Positions 32,692 to 42,678 are shown, counted from the stretch's first letter. The stretch: 64,000 nucleotides of DNA from Bog-532 sp963830385 (GCA_963830385.1 CAWHMD010000006.1:372001-436000), one strand, 5' to 3'. Notes: a model not told the origin generated them from the letters alone. A program made the numbers and translations.

Positions 32692-34155
32692 TGCAAGCGC
32701 CGGCCGCACCTCCAGCGAGCGACTGCAGGACCCGATCGCCTCGATGCGGCGGCAGGTCCGCAACGCCCGCGGCCACTCTGGTGCCTGGCAGATCGCTGCC
32801 GACGCCGGGATCCCGCGCGGCAGCGGCATCGCCGACCTATTGACCGAAGCCAAAGCACCGGTCCCGAAATTCGCGTTCGTCGTCTGCGAAGACATCGAAC
32901 GATCCGCCCGGGACACGTTCAGTTCCCTGAAACTCGAACGAGCATTGTCCGATCAGGGCATTCCGCTGTTTGCCACCGACGAGCCATTTAATATCGCCGG
33001 GATCAACGCGACCACCATTCTGGTCCGCCGGGTCAAGCAAGGCGTCGCCGAATGGTACCGGTTCCAGCTCCGCGAAAAAGTCTGGGCCGGGCTCCTGGAA
33101 CACTCCCTCGCCGGCTGGAATTTGGGGAAAGTCCCCACCGGATACCTGCCGGAAAACACCCACACCCCAACCCCATCAAGGCGGCGGAAGGCCGCACCAA
33201 AACGCGGCTGATCCCCGACCCCGTCTTCGCCCCGGCCGTCGCCCAGATTTACCGGTGGCGGGTCGTGGACCGGCTCGGGAAGCCGACTGTCTGGCGGCGG
33301 CTCGCGGAGGCCCCGCACCGGTACCCCGTCCGCCGTCGGGGGCCTGGTCGCTGGCCCTGGTCGACGAGATCCTGTCCATCCCGAAGTACACCGGGCACCA
33401 AGTGATGGGCCGCCGTAAGACCAAGGGCGGGACCCGGCAGTGGACCCCGGCCAGCGAATGGATCTGGACGCCCGAACCCACCCATACGGCCCTGGTGAAC
33501 CGCAACGTGTGGGTCCGCGAAGAACCGCTGATGGCCGCCATCGCCGGTTTCTTCACCGACCGGGTGTTCGGCCCCGACCGGGCCGCCATGCTCGATGCCA
33601 CCCTGCCCCGGACCGCGGCCGCCCAGGCCGCCCGGGACGCCGCCCGCGCCGGGACACTGCGGAAGAAGCTGGCCAAGATCGACGTGTCCGAGACCGCGCT
33701 CATCAGCGAACTGGAGAACACCCCCGAAGGAATGCCCGAGCCGGCGGTCGCGGCCTACCGGCAGCGGCTCCGCGCCCGGTTCACCGAGTTGTACACCGAA
33801 CGCACCACCCTCCAGGCGCAGCTCGACACCCTCACCACCCCATCAGATGAGCCAGCCAGCGACCCGGCCCTGCTGGACGAGCTGCCCTTCCTGGGTGACA
33901 TCGTCACCAACGCCCCAACCCCGCTGATCGAACGGCTCCTGGCGATCTTCGACCTCAGCGCCGTCTACAACCGCGACAAACACCAGCTCACCATCCACGC
34001 CACCATCACCCCCGCCACCCCCCAAGCCATCCGCGACCTGCTCCTCGACCCACGCGCCGACCACAACCAACCGGCATCACAGCCTGGCCCTACCGGACAG
34101 GATCACGTTTCCCATCCGACCGGGCCACCTGGGTCGTCCCCCCGGACGGAACTGG
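32688..34155 (+). pseudogene. Serine recombinase relic (5'-truncated, two frameshifts)
   Basis: Reads in three successive frames. Frame one starts AGRTSSERLQDPIASMRRQ (with the presumed nucleophile serine of the resolvase domain), then FVVCEDIERSARDTF and GIPLFATDEPFN; frame two from about 33160 reads IKAAEGRTKTRLIPDP; frame three from about 33330 reads LVDEILSIPKYTGHQVMGRR and runs through a coiled-coil-like segment and ITPATPQAIRDLLLD. This is a large serine recombinase of an actinobacterial integrative element. The start and first strand are lost at copy B. Both frame changes are one-base losses, so they may be assembly errors, but the missing 5' end is real. Confidence 0.75.
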
Positions 34156-34203
34156 TCCCGGGCCGAAGGCTCGGGCGAGTGGCCGGTCCGACGGCTAGGT
34201 ACC
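34156..34203 (+). repeat. 48-bp direct repeat, right copy
   Basis: Second copy of the 26501-26548 repeat, immediately downstream of the recombinase relic and overlapping the last codons of the following minus-strand gene. A position next to a recombinase is what an attachment site would show. Confidence 0.8.
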
Positions 34204-34596
34204 GGGGGGGTCGTCTCCGCGGACGGGGTCCTTCATCTGGTCCCAGGTCATCGGCAGGTCCGAACCGGAGAGGGGGAAGAACTCGAACCGGGTGGGCCCC
34301 ATCAGCGGCTGCAGCCGGCGGGTGATGGCCTGGTGCGGGTCGGACGCGGCGAACGCGTCCAGGCTGGCCTGGCTCTCCCATACGGAAAAGGTCCAGAACG
34401 TCTTGCGCGCGACCTCAGCGTCGAGCGCGTAACCGATCAGGCCGTCGGCGCGGGCGAGCTGGCGGCGGATGGCCATGGCGTCACGCAGGAAGCCGGGGAT
34501 GGAGCGGTGGCGCTGCAGCGGCAGCCGCGAAGCCATCGCCAGGTAGCTACGGCCCGGCTCGATGGCGCGCCGCTGAACCCAGGGCAAGGCTGGCAT
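34195..34596 (-). CDS. Antibiotic biosynthesis monooxygenase (ABM)-like protein
   Basis: A 133-aa ferredoxin-like fold protein. KTFWTFSVWESQASLDAFAA (about residues 68-87) is the standard core strand-helix of ABM/heme-degrading-type monooxygenases, here in the DUF3291-like arrangement. The last residues (RGDDPPGT) are encoded in the right 48-bp repeat, so the natural C-terminus may have been replaced. Divergent from a TetR gene with shared operator, hence probably its target. Confidence 0.7.
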   Translation of the reverse strand: MPALPWVQRRAIEPGRSYLAMASRLPLQRHRSIPGFLRDAMAIRRQLARADGLIGYALDAEVARKTFWTFSVWESQASLDAFAASDPHQAITRRLQPLMGPTRFEFFPLSGSDLPMTWDQMKDPVRGDDPPGT

Positions 34597-34629
34597 GTGA
34601 ACCCCTTTCAGAACTTTCCGTAGCGGGCA

Positions 34630-34668
34630 ATCTAACCAGTGGAAAGATAGTCTTACCAGTGGTCAGAT
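34630..34668. promoter_or_regulatory. Operator between the ABM and TetR genes
   Basis: ATCTAACCA (34630-34638) and TGGTCAGAT (34660-34668) are inverted with one mismatch, and ACCAGTGG is also directly repeated at 34635 and 34655, 20 bp apart. It covers both divergent promoters. Confidence 0.6.
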
Positions 34669-34686
34669 GCAACCTAATATTGAGGA

Positions 34687-35274
34687 ATGCCTGCCTCGCC
34701 TGCCCGTCCGTACCATCACGGTGACCTGCGCCGGACGCTGCTGCGGGCGGCGGTGGCGGCGATCGGGGACGGCGGCCCGGCCGCCATGAGCCTGCGCGAG
34801 GTGGCCCGGCGGGCCGGGGTCAGTCACGCGGCGGCCGCCTACCACTTCGGGGACAAGGCCGGCCTGCTCACGGCGGTCGCCGCCGAGGGCTACGAGATCC
34901 TCGCGGGCGAGCTCGATCAGGCCTGGGACGCCACCCGCGCCTACGCCGAGGTGGGCGTGGCCTACGTGCGGTTCGCGGTCCAGCACCGCGCCCACTTCGA
35001 GGTCATGTACCGGCCCGAGCTCTACCGGGCCGACGACCCCGAGGTCCAGGCGGCCCGGGCCGCCGCCGGGGTGCGGCTGTACGGCTCGGCCAGCCCGGAC
35101 GCCGAGCACGTGACGGTCGGCACCGCGGCCTGGTCGCTGATGCACGGGCTGGCCACCCTGTGGCTGAACGGCAACCTGCCCGGCCAGCTCGGCCCGGATC
35201 CCGAGCAGGCGGCCCGCACGATCGCCGGCTACCTGGACGTCCCGGCCGAGATGCGCGGTCCCGGGGCTGGCTAG
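34687..35274 (+). CDS. TetR family regulator with WHG-type C-terminal domain
   Basis: A 195-aa regulator. Helix-turn-helix at about residues 25-65 (MSLREVARRAGVSHAAAAYH, FGDKAGLLTAVA); the C-terminal half carries YRPELYRADDPEV and WSLMHGLATLWLNG, the WHG-domain pattern. Divergent from the ABM monooxygenase gene over a double-repeat operator. Confidence 0.85.
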   Translation: MPASPARPYHHGDLRRTLLRAAVAAIGDGGPAAMSLREVARRAGVSHAAAAYHFGDKAGLLTAVAAEGYEILAGELDQAWDATRAYAEVGVAYVRFAVQHRAHFEVMYRPELYRADDPEVQAARAAAGVRLYGSASPDAEHVTVGTAAWSLMHGLATLWLNGNLPGQLGPDPEQAARTIAGYLDVPAEMRGPGAG

Positions 35275-35280
35275 CGGCCG

Positions 35281-36039
35281 TCAGGCGCGGGCGGTGACGG
35301 CCCAGGCGATGGCGCTGAGCTCGGCCGGGGTGGCGGGGAACAGGCGCCGGCACTGGTCGCGCAGCGCGGTCACGCGCTCGGGGGACAGCGAGGCCACATA
35401 GGCTCCGGCCGGGCCGACGCCGAGCGTGTACGGCTCCCACCACGACTCGAAGGTGACGTACCGGGCCCGGACCGTCAGCTCGGTGGCCCGGACCGCGCTC
35501 AGCCCGGCCTCGGTGAACAGCCGGGCCAGATCGCCCGCCCGGGCGCCGGCCAGGTCCGACTCGTCGGTCGCGGCCGGATCGAGCTCGCGCACCGCCACCC
35601 AGAACAGCGACACCGGCCCGCGGTCACCGGCGTGGTCCCATACGCAGGCCGCCACCACTCCCCCGGGCCGGGTCACCCGGCCCATCTCCCGCAGGCCCTG
35701 GACCGGGTCGGCCATGAAGTGGACGACCAGCTGGGCGAGCGCGGCGTCGAAAACCTCGGCGGCGAACGGCAGCTGCTCGGCGGTCGCCTGCCGGATGTCG
35801 GCCGCGGGCAGCCGCTCCCGCACCGCGGCCACGAACGGGGCCGACGGCTCGACCGCGCTGACCGCGTCCGCCCCGGCCCGGCTGGCCAGCTCGGCCGTCA
35901 GCGCCCCGGGCCCGCAGCCCACGTCCAGCAGCCGCTGGTCCCGGTGCACGCCGGCCAGGTCGGCGAACTGGCCCGCGAGCGGCCCGGAGTACTGCCCGAT
36001 GAATCGCTGATAGGCGTCCGCGCTGACGTTGAAGCTCAT
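35281..36039 (-). CDS. SAM-dependent methyltransferase (class I, type 11)
   Basis: A 252-aa methyltransferase with motif I LLDVGCGPGALTAELASR (about residues 36-53), the acidic loop VEPSAPFV, motif II FDAALAQLVVHFM and motif III RVTRPGGVVAACVWD. The ATG at 36039 starts the conserved region; the frame extends far upstream only because of high GC. Divergent from the antiporter gene with 76 bp between. Substrate unknown. Confidence 0.85.
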   Translation of the reverse strand: MSFNVSADAYQRFIGQYSGPLAGQFADLAGVHRDQRLLDVGCGPGALTAELASRAGADAVSAVEPSAPFVAAVRERLPAADIRQATAEQLPFAAEVFDAALAQLVVHFMADPVQGLREMGRVTRPGGVVAACVWDHAGDRGPVSLFWVAVRELDPAATDESDLAGARAGDLARLFTEAGLSAVRATELTVRARYVTFESWWEPYTLGVGPAGAYVASLSPERVTALRDQCRRLFPATPAELSAIAWAVTARA

Positions 36040-36115
36040 GCTGGGCAACCTACCGGGCTGGGAACCGGGTACCGCGAGCGCGATAATGCCATCGTGGGGG
36101 ACGCAACGGGCAGCC

Positions 36116-37369
36116 ATGCTCAGCTTTGACAGCCTGCTGATCGTCGGCGCGGTGGCCGTCGTGATGCCGTTCCTGCTCGGGCTGTTCCCGGCCCTGAAGG
36201 TACCGCCTGTCGTGCTCGAGATCGTCGGCGGCGTCCTGGTCGGCCCGTCGGTGCTCGGCTGGGTGCACCTGGACGCCCCGGTCCGGGTGACCTCCGACCT
36301 GGGCCTGGGCTTCCTGCTGTTCATGGCCGGGTTCGAGATCGACCTGCGCCGTTTCGAGCGACAGCCGCTGGTGCTGGCGACCCGGGCGTTCGCGGTCTCG
36401 GTGGCGCTGGCCCTGCTGGCCGGGTACGGGCTGCAGCTGGCCGGCCAGGTCGAGGACGGCCTGCTGATCGCGGTCTCGCTGATGGCGACCTCGCTGGGGA
36501 TCCTGGTGCCGATCCTGAAGGATGCCGGGCACACCGACTCGGCCTTCGGCCAGCTGGTCATGGCGGCCGGGTCGCTGGCCGAGCTGGCTCCGCTGCTACT
36601 GGTGTCGGTGTTCTTTTCCGCGTCGTCGAGGAACCCGGCGGTCGAGCTGGGGCTGCTGGCCGCGTTCATCGCGCTGACCGCGGTGGTGGTGCTGGCGGCC
36701 GCCCGGCTCCGGCGCTGGGACCGGCTGCGGCAGGTCGTCGAGCGGCTGGCGAACACCAGCTCGCAGCTGCGGGTCCGGCTGGTCATAACGTTCTCGCTGG
36801 CCTTCGCGGTCGTGGCCGAGCACTTCGGGCTGGCCACGATCCTGGGCACCTTCCTGGCCGGGATCATCGTGCGCCGGACCGGCCGGTCGCCGGCCGCGCA
36901 CGAGATGCTCAAGGGCAAGCTGGAAGCGATCGGTTTCGGGTTCCTGATCCCGGTGTTCTTCGTCGCCACCGGCGTGGGCCTCAACGTGGACGCGCTGTTC
37001 GGCAGCACCCGGGCGGAGATCCTGGTGCCGGTCTTCCTGGTCGCGATGCTGCTGGTGCGCGGCGTCCCGGCGCTGCTCTACGTCCGCGCGGTGGGCCGGC
37101 CACGGGCGCTCGCGGCCGGCTTCCTGCAGGCCACGTCGCTGACGTTCATCGTGGTGACCACGATCATCGGGGTCGGCACCGGCCACCTGCTGCCGTCCAC
37201 CGCCTCGGCGCTGGTGGTGGCCGGCCTGCTCTCGGTCGTCCTCTACCCGCCGATAGCCCTGCAACTGCTCAAAGCCGGTCCGGGCAGCCCGCCCTCCCCG
37301 CCGACGGACGGGCCGCCTGCTCTCACGGCCACCCCGGCCGAGCCCGCGGACGGCGAACCGCCGCCGTAA
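36116..37369 (+). CDS. Kef-type cation/proton antiporter (CPA2)
   Basis: A 417-aa membrane protein with about twelve helices. CPA2 landmarks: VPPVVLEIVGGVLVGPSVLG near the N-terminus, LGLGFLLFMAGFEIDLRRF, the discontinuous helix region TSLGILVPILKDAG, and VVAEHFGLATILGTFLAGII. No TrkA-N domain follows; the tail is a short Pro-rich segment. Likely exchanges Na+/K+ for H+. Confidence 0.9.
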   Translation: MLSFDSLLIVGAVAVVMPFLLGLFPALKVPPVVLEIVGGVLVGPSVLGWVHLDAPVRVTSDLGLGFLLFMAGFEIDLRRFERQPLVLATRAFAVSVALALLAGYGLQLAGQVEDGLLIAVSLMATSLGILVPILKDAGHTDSAFGQLVMAAGSLAELAPLLLVSVFFSASSRNPAVELGLLAAFIALTAVVVLAAARLRRWDRLRQVVERLANTSSQLRVRLVITFSLAFAVVAEHFGLATILGTFLAGIIVRRTGRSPAAHEMLKGKLEAIGFGFLIPVFFVATGVGLNVDALFGSTRAEILVPVFLVAMLLVRGVPALLYVRAVGRPRALAAGFLQATSLTFIVVTTIIGVGTGHLLPSTASALVVAGLLSVVLYPPIALQLLKAGPGSPPSPPTDGPPALTATPAEPADGEPPP

Positions 37370-37392
37370 GGCCCGGCCGGCGTGGATCGTGG

Positions 37393-37722
37393 TCAGCTCC
37401 CGGTCCCGGGGGCCGGGTCGAGGCTGGCGTCACGGACCACCGGGTACAGCTCGACCCGGTCCGGGCCGGGCAGCAGGGCGGGGTCCTCACCGGGCAGCAG
37501 CTCGGAGCCGATGATGGCCTTCTGGGCGTCGAGCAGGTCCTGCTCGGTGTCGGCGATCGACACCACGACCTCTGACCCGTCGTCGCGCCGCAGCACGTAG
37601 ATCTGGTAGCGGTGGCCGAGCTGGCTGACCGCAGGCTCGATCCGGTTCTGGCCCGCGAAGTCCGCGGCCGCGACCTGCTCGGGAGTGCGTGGTCCGTCGA
37701 AGTAGGTGAGCTGCGCGTACAT
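37393..37722 (-). CDS. Hypothetical protein, ABM-like fold
   Basis: A 109-aa protein starting YAQLTYFDGPRTPEQ and containing IYVLRRDDGSEVVVSIADTE; the pattern of a short beta strand, helix and a VVSIxxTE strand suggests a dimeric alpha-beta barrel as in antibiotic biosynthesis monooxygenases. Divergent from the LAL regulator with a palindrome in the 120-bp spacer, so perhaps its target. Confidence 0.55.
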   Translation of the reverse strand: MYAQLTYFDGPRTPEQVAAADFAGQNRIEPAVSQLGHRYQIYVLRRDDGSEVVVSIADTEQDLLDAQKAIIGSELLPGEDPALLPGPDRVELYPVVRDASLDPAPGTGS

Positions 37723-37795
37723 GGTGATCCTCCGTCATTGTGGTGCTGGCTGGTGACATCGACTCTCGCGGCGGCCGGGCCCGGACGGATCAGTG

Positions 37796-37812
37796 CCAGC
37801 ACGTAATGCTGG
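37796..37812. promoter_or_regulatory. Palindrome upstream of the LAL regulator
   Basis: CCAGCA-CGTAA-TGCTGG is a perfect 6-bp inverted repeat, with CGTAA repeated 12 bp further on (GTACGTAAC). It lies 34 bp upstream of the ATG at 37846. Confidence 0.45.
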
Positions 37813-37845
37813 TACGTAACCGGCAGCCGGGCGATACTGCGTGGC

Positions 37846-40750
37846 ATGGGGGCGCCGATCATCGGCCGGGTGACGAGCTGGGCCAGCTGCGGGCCGCGCT
37901 GGTCGCCGCGTCCGGGGGCGCTGGGCGGCTGGTGCTGCTCAGCGGCGAGCCCGGGATCGGCAAGACCCGCCTGGCCGGGGCGGTCACCGAGATGGCGGGC
38001 GAGTACGGCGTGCCGGCGGCGGCTGGCCGGGCCATCGACGACCCCGGCATGCCGCCGCTGTGGCCCTGGCGCGGGGTGAGCCGGTCGGTCCCGGCCCTGG
38101 CTGCCGTGCTCGACGGCCCGGCCGGGTCCACGGACGGCTCGGCCGATTCCGCGTCCGCCCGGTTCGTCATGTTCGCCGCGGCCAGCCAGGCGCTGGCCGC
38201 CGCGGCCGCGGACCACGGGCTGCTCGTCGTCCTGGAAGACCTGCAGTGGGCCGACCGGAGCTCGCTGCTGCTGCTGCACCACCTGGCGGGTGAGATCACG
38301 AGCAGCCGGCTGCTGGTCGTCGCCACCGCCCGGGACGTCACCGGCGCGCCGCTGGCCGAGCTGCTGCCGGCGTTGCTGCGGGCCGGTGAGGCCCGGCCGA
38401 TCCGGCTGACCGGGCTGTCGCGGGCCGACATCGCGCAGTGGCTGCGGCAGCGGACGACCGGCGCTGACCCGGACCGGCTGGCGGACCGGCTGCTGGCCAG
38501 GACCGGCGGCAACCCGCTGTTCGTGCGGATGCTGGTGGAACGCGGCCCGGCCGCGCTGGACGAGGGGCTGCGCGGATTCCCCGAACTGCAGCGCCTGGTC
38601 CTGGCCCACCTGCACGGCCTGGACGACGCGGCCCGGGACCTGCTCGACGTGGCCAGCGTGCTCGGGGAGCAGCTCGACCCGGAGGTGCTGGCCGAGGTCA
38701 GCGGGCTTTCCGCCGCCGAGGTCGGCGCCACCCTGGACCGGGCGGCGGCGCTCGGCGTGCTGACGTCAGCGTCCGAGGACGCCGGGCTGTCGTTCGCGCA
38801 CGCCCTGGTCCGGGACGCGGTCTATGAGGCGCTCGGGCCGTCCCGGCGGATGTCCCTGCACGAGCGGGCCGCCCGTGCCCTGGAGCAGTCCGGGCGGGCC
38901 GCGGCCCGGGCCGGGCAGATCGCCGTCCACTGGCAGCGTTCCGGTCAGCCGGGCTGGGCCGCCGCCTGTATGCGGTGGGCCCGGGAGGCGGCCCGGTCCG
39001 CGACGATCTCACTGGCCTACGACGAGGCCTGCCAATTCACCGGGCTGGCCCTGCGGGCGGCCGAGGCCGATCCGGCGGTGCCGGGCGGCCAGCGGGCCGA
39101 GCTGACCCTGGAGGTCGCCCGGGCCGACTACGTCGCCGGGCACATCGAGGCCAGCCTGGCCCACTGCCGGGCCGCGGCCCGGCTGGCCGGGGAGGCGGAC
39201 CGGCCCGACCTGGTCGCGGCCGCCGCCCTGGTCGTCACCGGGGTGGGCGACCACTCCACCACCGCGGCCGTCGAGGCGTTGTGTGCCCAGGCCCTGCTGG
39301 CCGTGCCGGCCGGGGACACCGCGCCGCGCGCGCGGCTGCTCGCCCGGCAGGCCATCGCCGCGGCCGAGACCGGCGGCGGGAACCGGGCCCGGGAGCTGTC
39401 GGCCGAGGCCCTCGCCCTCGCGGAGGCAAGCGACGACCCCGACGCGCTGCTCGACGGGATCCACGCCCGGCACCTGTCCCTGTGCGCGCCGCAGTTCCTG
39501 GCCGAACGGCGCGACCTGGCCGTCCGGGCCGGTCAGGTCGCCCGCCGGGCCCGCCAGCCGCTGGCCGAGCTGTGGAGTCACGTCTGGCTGGTCGACGCGG
39601 CCTTCCAGGCGGGCGACCTGGCCGCCCTGGACGACGAACTCGGCCACATCGAGCAGTTCGCCACGTCCCATCGGCACGGCCTGGCCTGGTGGCACCTGTA
39701 CCGGCTGCGGGCCAGCCGGGCCGCGCTGGTCGGTGACCTGCCCGCGGCGGCCGAGTTCAACGAGGCCGCCCGCGAGGTCGCGACCCGGATCGGCGCGGTC
39801 AGCACGACCGGCATGTACTACGCGTACCTGAACCAGATCGCGCTGCTGCGCGGCACCGTCGACCCCGAGACCGGGCAGGGCGCCCTGACCATGATGCGGC
39901 TGGCGCCGGACATTCCGCTGGTACGGGTGTTCATTCCGCTCCTGCACGTACTGATGGGCGACCGCGACCTGGCCCGGGCCACATTCGAGGAGTTCCGGCA
40001 CCTGCCGGGGACGATCGAGGTCGGGCTGCGCTGGGCGGCGTTGATGACCCAGATCGGGGCGGTGGCGGTGCTGCTGGGCGACACCGGCACCGCCGACCGG
40101 GTCTACCAGGCGATGTCCGGGCTCGCGCCCGGCTACATGGGCGACGGCTCCGGCGCGGTGTTCTGCGCCGGCTCGATGCAGCGGAACGTCGGTGACCTGG
40201 CCCTGTGCACCGGCCGGATCGACGAGGCGATCCAGCGGTACACCCAGGCCATCGAGATGAACGCCCGGATCGGGGCGCGGCCGTTCCTGGCCCTGAGCCG
40301 GCTCGGGCTGGCCAGGGCCCTGCTGACCCGGGCCGATCCCGGTGATCTGCCCACCGCGCGGGCCCTGGTCACCGAGGCCACCGCCGAGTTCCGGCGGCTG
40401 GGCCTGTCCTTCCGGCTGGCCGAAGCGGACGCGCTGCTGGCCCGCATCGACGCCGCCGCCCGGGCGGCCGATCCGCTGTCGCCACGGGAGGCCGAGGTGG
40501 CCGGGCTGATCGCGCAGGCCATGTCCAACCGGCAGATCGCCGCGCAGCTGGTGCTGTCCGAGCGCACGGTCGAAACCCACGTCCGCAGCATCCTGGCCAA
40601 GCTCGGCTACTCCCGCCGTACCGAGATCGCCACCTGGTCGCTGCGGCGCCCGTCGCCCCCAGGATTACCGCCGGGCTCACCCCCCGGGAGACCAGCGCCC
40701 GTGACCGGCCCGGCCGCATCGCGGTGGCCGGGGCCCTCACTCGTCCTTGA
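37846..40750 (+). CDS. Large ATP-binding LuxR (LAL) family regulator, apparent frameshifts at both ends
   Basis: About 968 aa: AAA/NACHT-type ATPase with Walker A LLSGEPGIGKTRLAGA (about residue 30) and Walker B LLVVLEDLQWADRSS, a long TPR-like helical middle and a C-terminal LuxR helix-turn-helix (SPREAEVAGLIAQAMSNRQI, SERTVETHVRSILAKLG). The first residues MGAPIIGR are in one frame and DELGQLRAALVAAS in the next; one extra G near 37868 joins them into the canonical LAL start. At the 3' end the main frame has no stop until 41885, antisense to the next gene; adding one C to the CCCCC near 40657 gives a stop at 40750. Both corrections make the length a multiple of three. The end is tentative. 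Confidence 0.7.
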
Positions 40751-41771
40751 GCTCGTCGACGCGGACCGGCAGGCCGGTGCGGACCGATCGGATGGCGGCC
40801 CGGGCGATCGACAGCGCGGCCCGGGCGTCTTCGCCGGTGACGGCGGGGGCGCGGCCGGTGCGGGCGCAGTCGGTGAAGTCGGCCAGCTCGGCGATGTAGG
40901 CGTCGCGGAACAGGTCCTGGTCGTAGCGGACGCAGTCGGCGGCCAGGCCGTCCGGCCCGTAGCTGGTCAGGTGGGTCCGGCGCAGGTCGCCGACCGTGAC
41001 CATCCCGGCCGAGCCGAGGACCTCACCGCGGACGTCGTACCCGTAGACGGCCTGGAAGCTGGCCTCCGCGGTGGCCAGCGCCCCGTTGTCGAAGCGGACG
41101 GTCACGACGGCGGTGTCGAGCAGCCCGCGGTCCTTGAAGTCGGGCCGGACCAGGGCGTCGGCCAGGGCAAACACCTCGGCCGGCTCGGCCCCCGGGTTGA
41201 GGAACCGCAGCGCGTCGAAGTCGTGGATGAGCGTCTCGTTGAAGATCGTCCAGGGCGGGATCGGGGCCGGGTCGGCCAGCTTGGGGTCGCGGGTCAGCGA
41301 GCGCAGCACGTGCGGGGTGCCGATGCCGCCGGCCACGATCTGGTCGTGGGCCGCCCGGAAGCCCACGTCGTAGCGGCGGTTGAAGCCGACCTGGAGCGGG
41401 ACACCCGCCTGGCGGGCGGCGTCGATGGCGCGGTCGGCGTCGGCCAGGGTCAGCGCCATCGGCTTCTCGCAGTAGACCGCCAGGCCCGCCCGGGCGGCCG
41501 CCTCGACCAGCCCGGCGTGGGTGCGGGCGGGGGTCGCGATCACCATCGCGTCGAGGCCGGGCTCGGCCAGCAGCTGGCCGGGGTCGGTCAGCGCTCGCGA
41601 GCAGCCCAGCTGGCCGGCCAGCCGTTGGGCCGCGCCCGGGGCCGGGTCGGCGATGGCCGCCAGCTCGGTGCCGGGCAGCCGCCGGGCCAGCGTCTCGGCA
41701 TGGAAGGAGCCCATCCGGCCCGCGCCGATGAGGCCGACGGCGAGGTTTCGATCGGTGCGAGGTGTGGTCAT
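40737..41771 (-). CDS. Gfo/Idh/MocA family oxidoreductase (inositol 2-dehydrogenase-like)
   Basis: A 344-aa NAD(P)-dependent sugar dehydrogenase: Rossmann motif VGLIGAGRMGSFHAETLA, the EKP motif YCEKPMALTL (about residue 97) and the active-site Asp/His in FNETLIHDFDALRF (about residue 180). Close in layout to myo-inositol 2-dehydrogenase. The ATG overlaps the stop of the isomerase-like gene upstream, so they are one operon, likely repressed by the LacI protein encoded divergently. Confidence 0.85.
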   Translation of the reverse strand: MTTPRTDRNLAVGLIGAGRMGSFHAETLARRLPGTELAAIADPAPGAAQRLAGQLGCSRALTDPGQLLAEPGLDAMVIATPARTHAGLVEAAARAGLAVYCEKPMALTLADADRAIDAARQAGVPLQVGFNRRYDVGFRAAHDQIVAGGIGTPHVLRSLTRDPKLADPAPIPPWTIFNETLIHDFDALRFLNPGAEPAEVFALADALVRPDFKDRGLLDTAVVTVRFDNGALATAEASFQAVYGYDVRGEVLGSAGMVTVGDLRRTHLTSYGPDGLAADCVRYDQDLFRDAYIAELADFTDCARTGRAPAVTGEDARAALSIARAAIRSVRTGLPVRVDELKDE

Positions 41772-42583
41772 GAGCGTCCTCCCTGGGTGACGGCGGAGAC
41801 GGGGGTGAAGGCCAACCGGAACCGGTCCAGGGCGAGGAGGCTGTCATCCGAAGCCCACGCCTCCATCGCCACCGTGCCGTCGTAGCCCAGGTCCGCCAGG
41901 GCGCGGGCGACGGCCGGGTAGCTGATCTCCCCGGTGCCCGGCTCGCACCGGCCGGGGACGTCGGCGACCTGAACCTCGCCGATGAGGCCGAGGCCGTGCG
42001 CCCGGCGCAGCAGCACGATCAGGTTCCCCTCGCCGATCTGGGCGTGGTACAGGTCGAGGTTCATCCGCAGCCCTGGGCGGCCGACCGCCGCGACCAGGGA
42101 CAGCGTGTCGGCGGCAGCGGCGAACGGCACGCCGGGGTGGTCGACGGCGGTGTTGAGGTTCTCCAGCGTGAACGTGAGCCCGGCTCGTTCGCCCAGCTCG
42201 GCCAGCCGGGTGAGGGTGCGGCAGGCCGCGATCCACATCGGCCCGGTCGGCGCCCCGGTCACCGGCCGCACCGGCCGACCCTGGCTGTCCAGGCCGGTGC
42301 CGTGCAGGTTCAGCCGGGGGCAGCCGAGCCGGGCGGCGGCGGTGACCGACTCGGCCGCGGTGCGCAGCAGCTCATCGGCACCGTCCTCGTCGGTCAGGGT
42401 GCCGCGGATGTAACCGGTCATCGAGGAGAACGCCGCGCCCGTGCGGGCCAGCGCGTCCAGGTCGTGCCGGGTCCAGTCCCAGATCTCCACCTGGAACCCC
42501 AGGTCGTGCAGGCGCCGGGCCCGCTCCTCGATCGGCTGGTCCAGGAACAGCATCTCCGCACAGGCGGCCAGCGTGTACACCAA
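41768..42583 (-). CDS. Hydroxypyruvate isomerase-like TIM-barrel protein
   Basis: A 271-aa xylose isomerase-like barrel. ACAEMLFLDQPIEERARRLH at the start and the metal-ligand positions in FTLENLN (Glu), NLDLYHAQIGEGN (Asp/His) and VQVADVPGRCEPGTGEI (Asp/Arg) are hallmarks of hydroxypyruvate isomerases; a C-terminal Glu lies in TVAMEAW. First gene of a two-gene operon with the Gfo/Idh dehydrogenase and behind a LacI-type operator. Converts a ketose/aldose-type three or four carbon sugar acid by inference. Confidence 0.8.
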   Translation of the reverse strand: MVYTLAACAEMLFLDQPIEERARRLHDLGFQVEIWDWTRHDLDALARTGAAFSSMTGYIRGTLTDEDGADELLRTAAESVTAAARLGCPRLNLHGTGLDSQGRPVRPVTGAPTGPMWIAACRTLTRLAELGERAGLTFTLENLNTAVDHPGVPFAAAADTLSLVAAVGRPGLRMNLDLYHAQIGEGNLIVLLRRAHGLGLIGEVQVADVPGRCEPGTGEISYPAVARALADLGYDGTVAMEAWASDDSLLALDRFRLAFTPVSAVTQGGRS

Positions 42584-42603
42584 CCCCGCCTCTTTCCTCA
42601 GAA

Positions 42604-42617
42604 CTAGAACGTTATAG
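42604..42617. promoter_or_regulatory. LacI operator 1
   Basis: CTAGAACGTTATAG, 21 bp upstream of the isomerase-like start. It matches operator 2 at 13 of 14 positions and has the central CG and two-fold symmetry expected for LacI-family sites. Confidence 0.75.
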
Positions 42618-42678
42618 TCGGCCCGAGATCAAGTAGGTGATGAAAAGGTCCTCATGTCAAGGGGCTGCCAGCGCCAAG

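Noticed and set aside
39009..40580. 523-aa minus-strand open frame inside the LAL regulator
   Set aside because: Shadow frame, composition dominated by Gly/Arg/Gln/Pro, no start context.
40751..41885. Continuation of the LAL regulator frame antisense to the Gfo/Idh gene
   Set aside because: Low-complexity Gly/Ala/Arg sequence, no family ends this way, and a one-base correction gives a stop at 40750.
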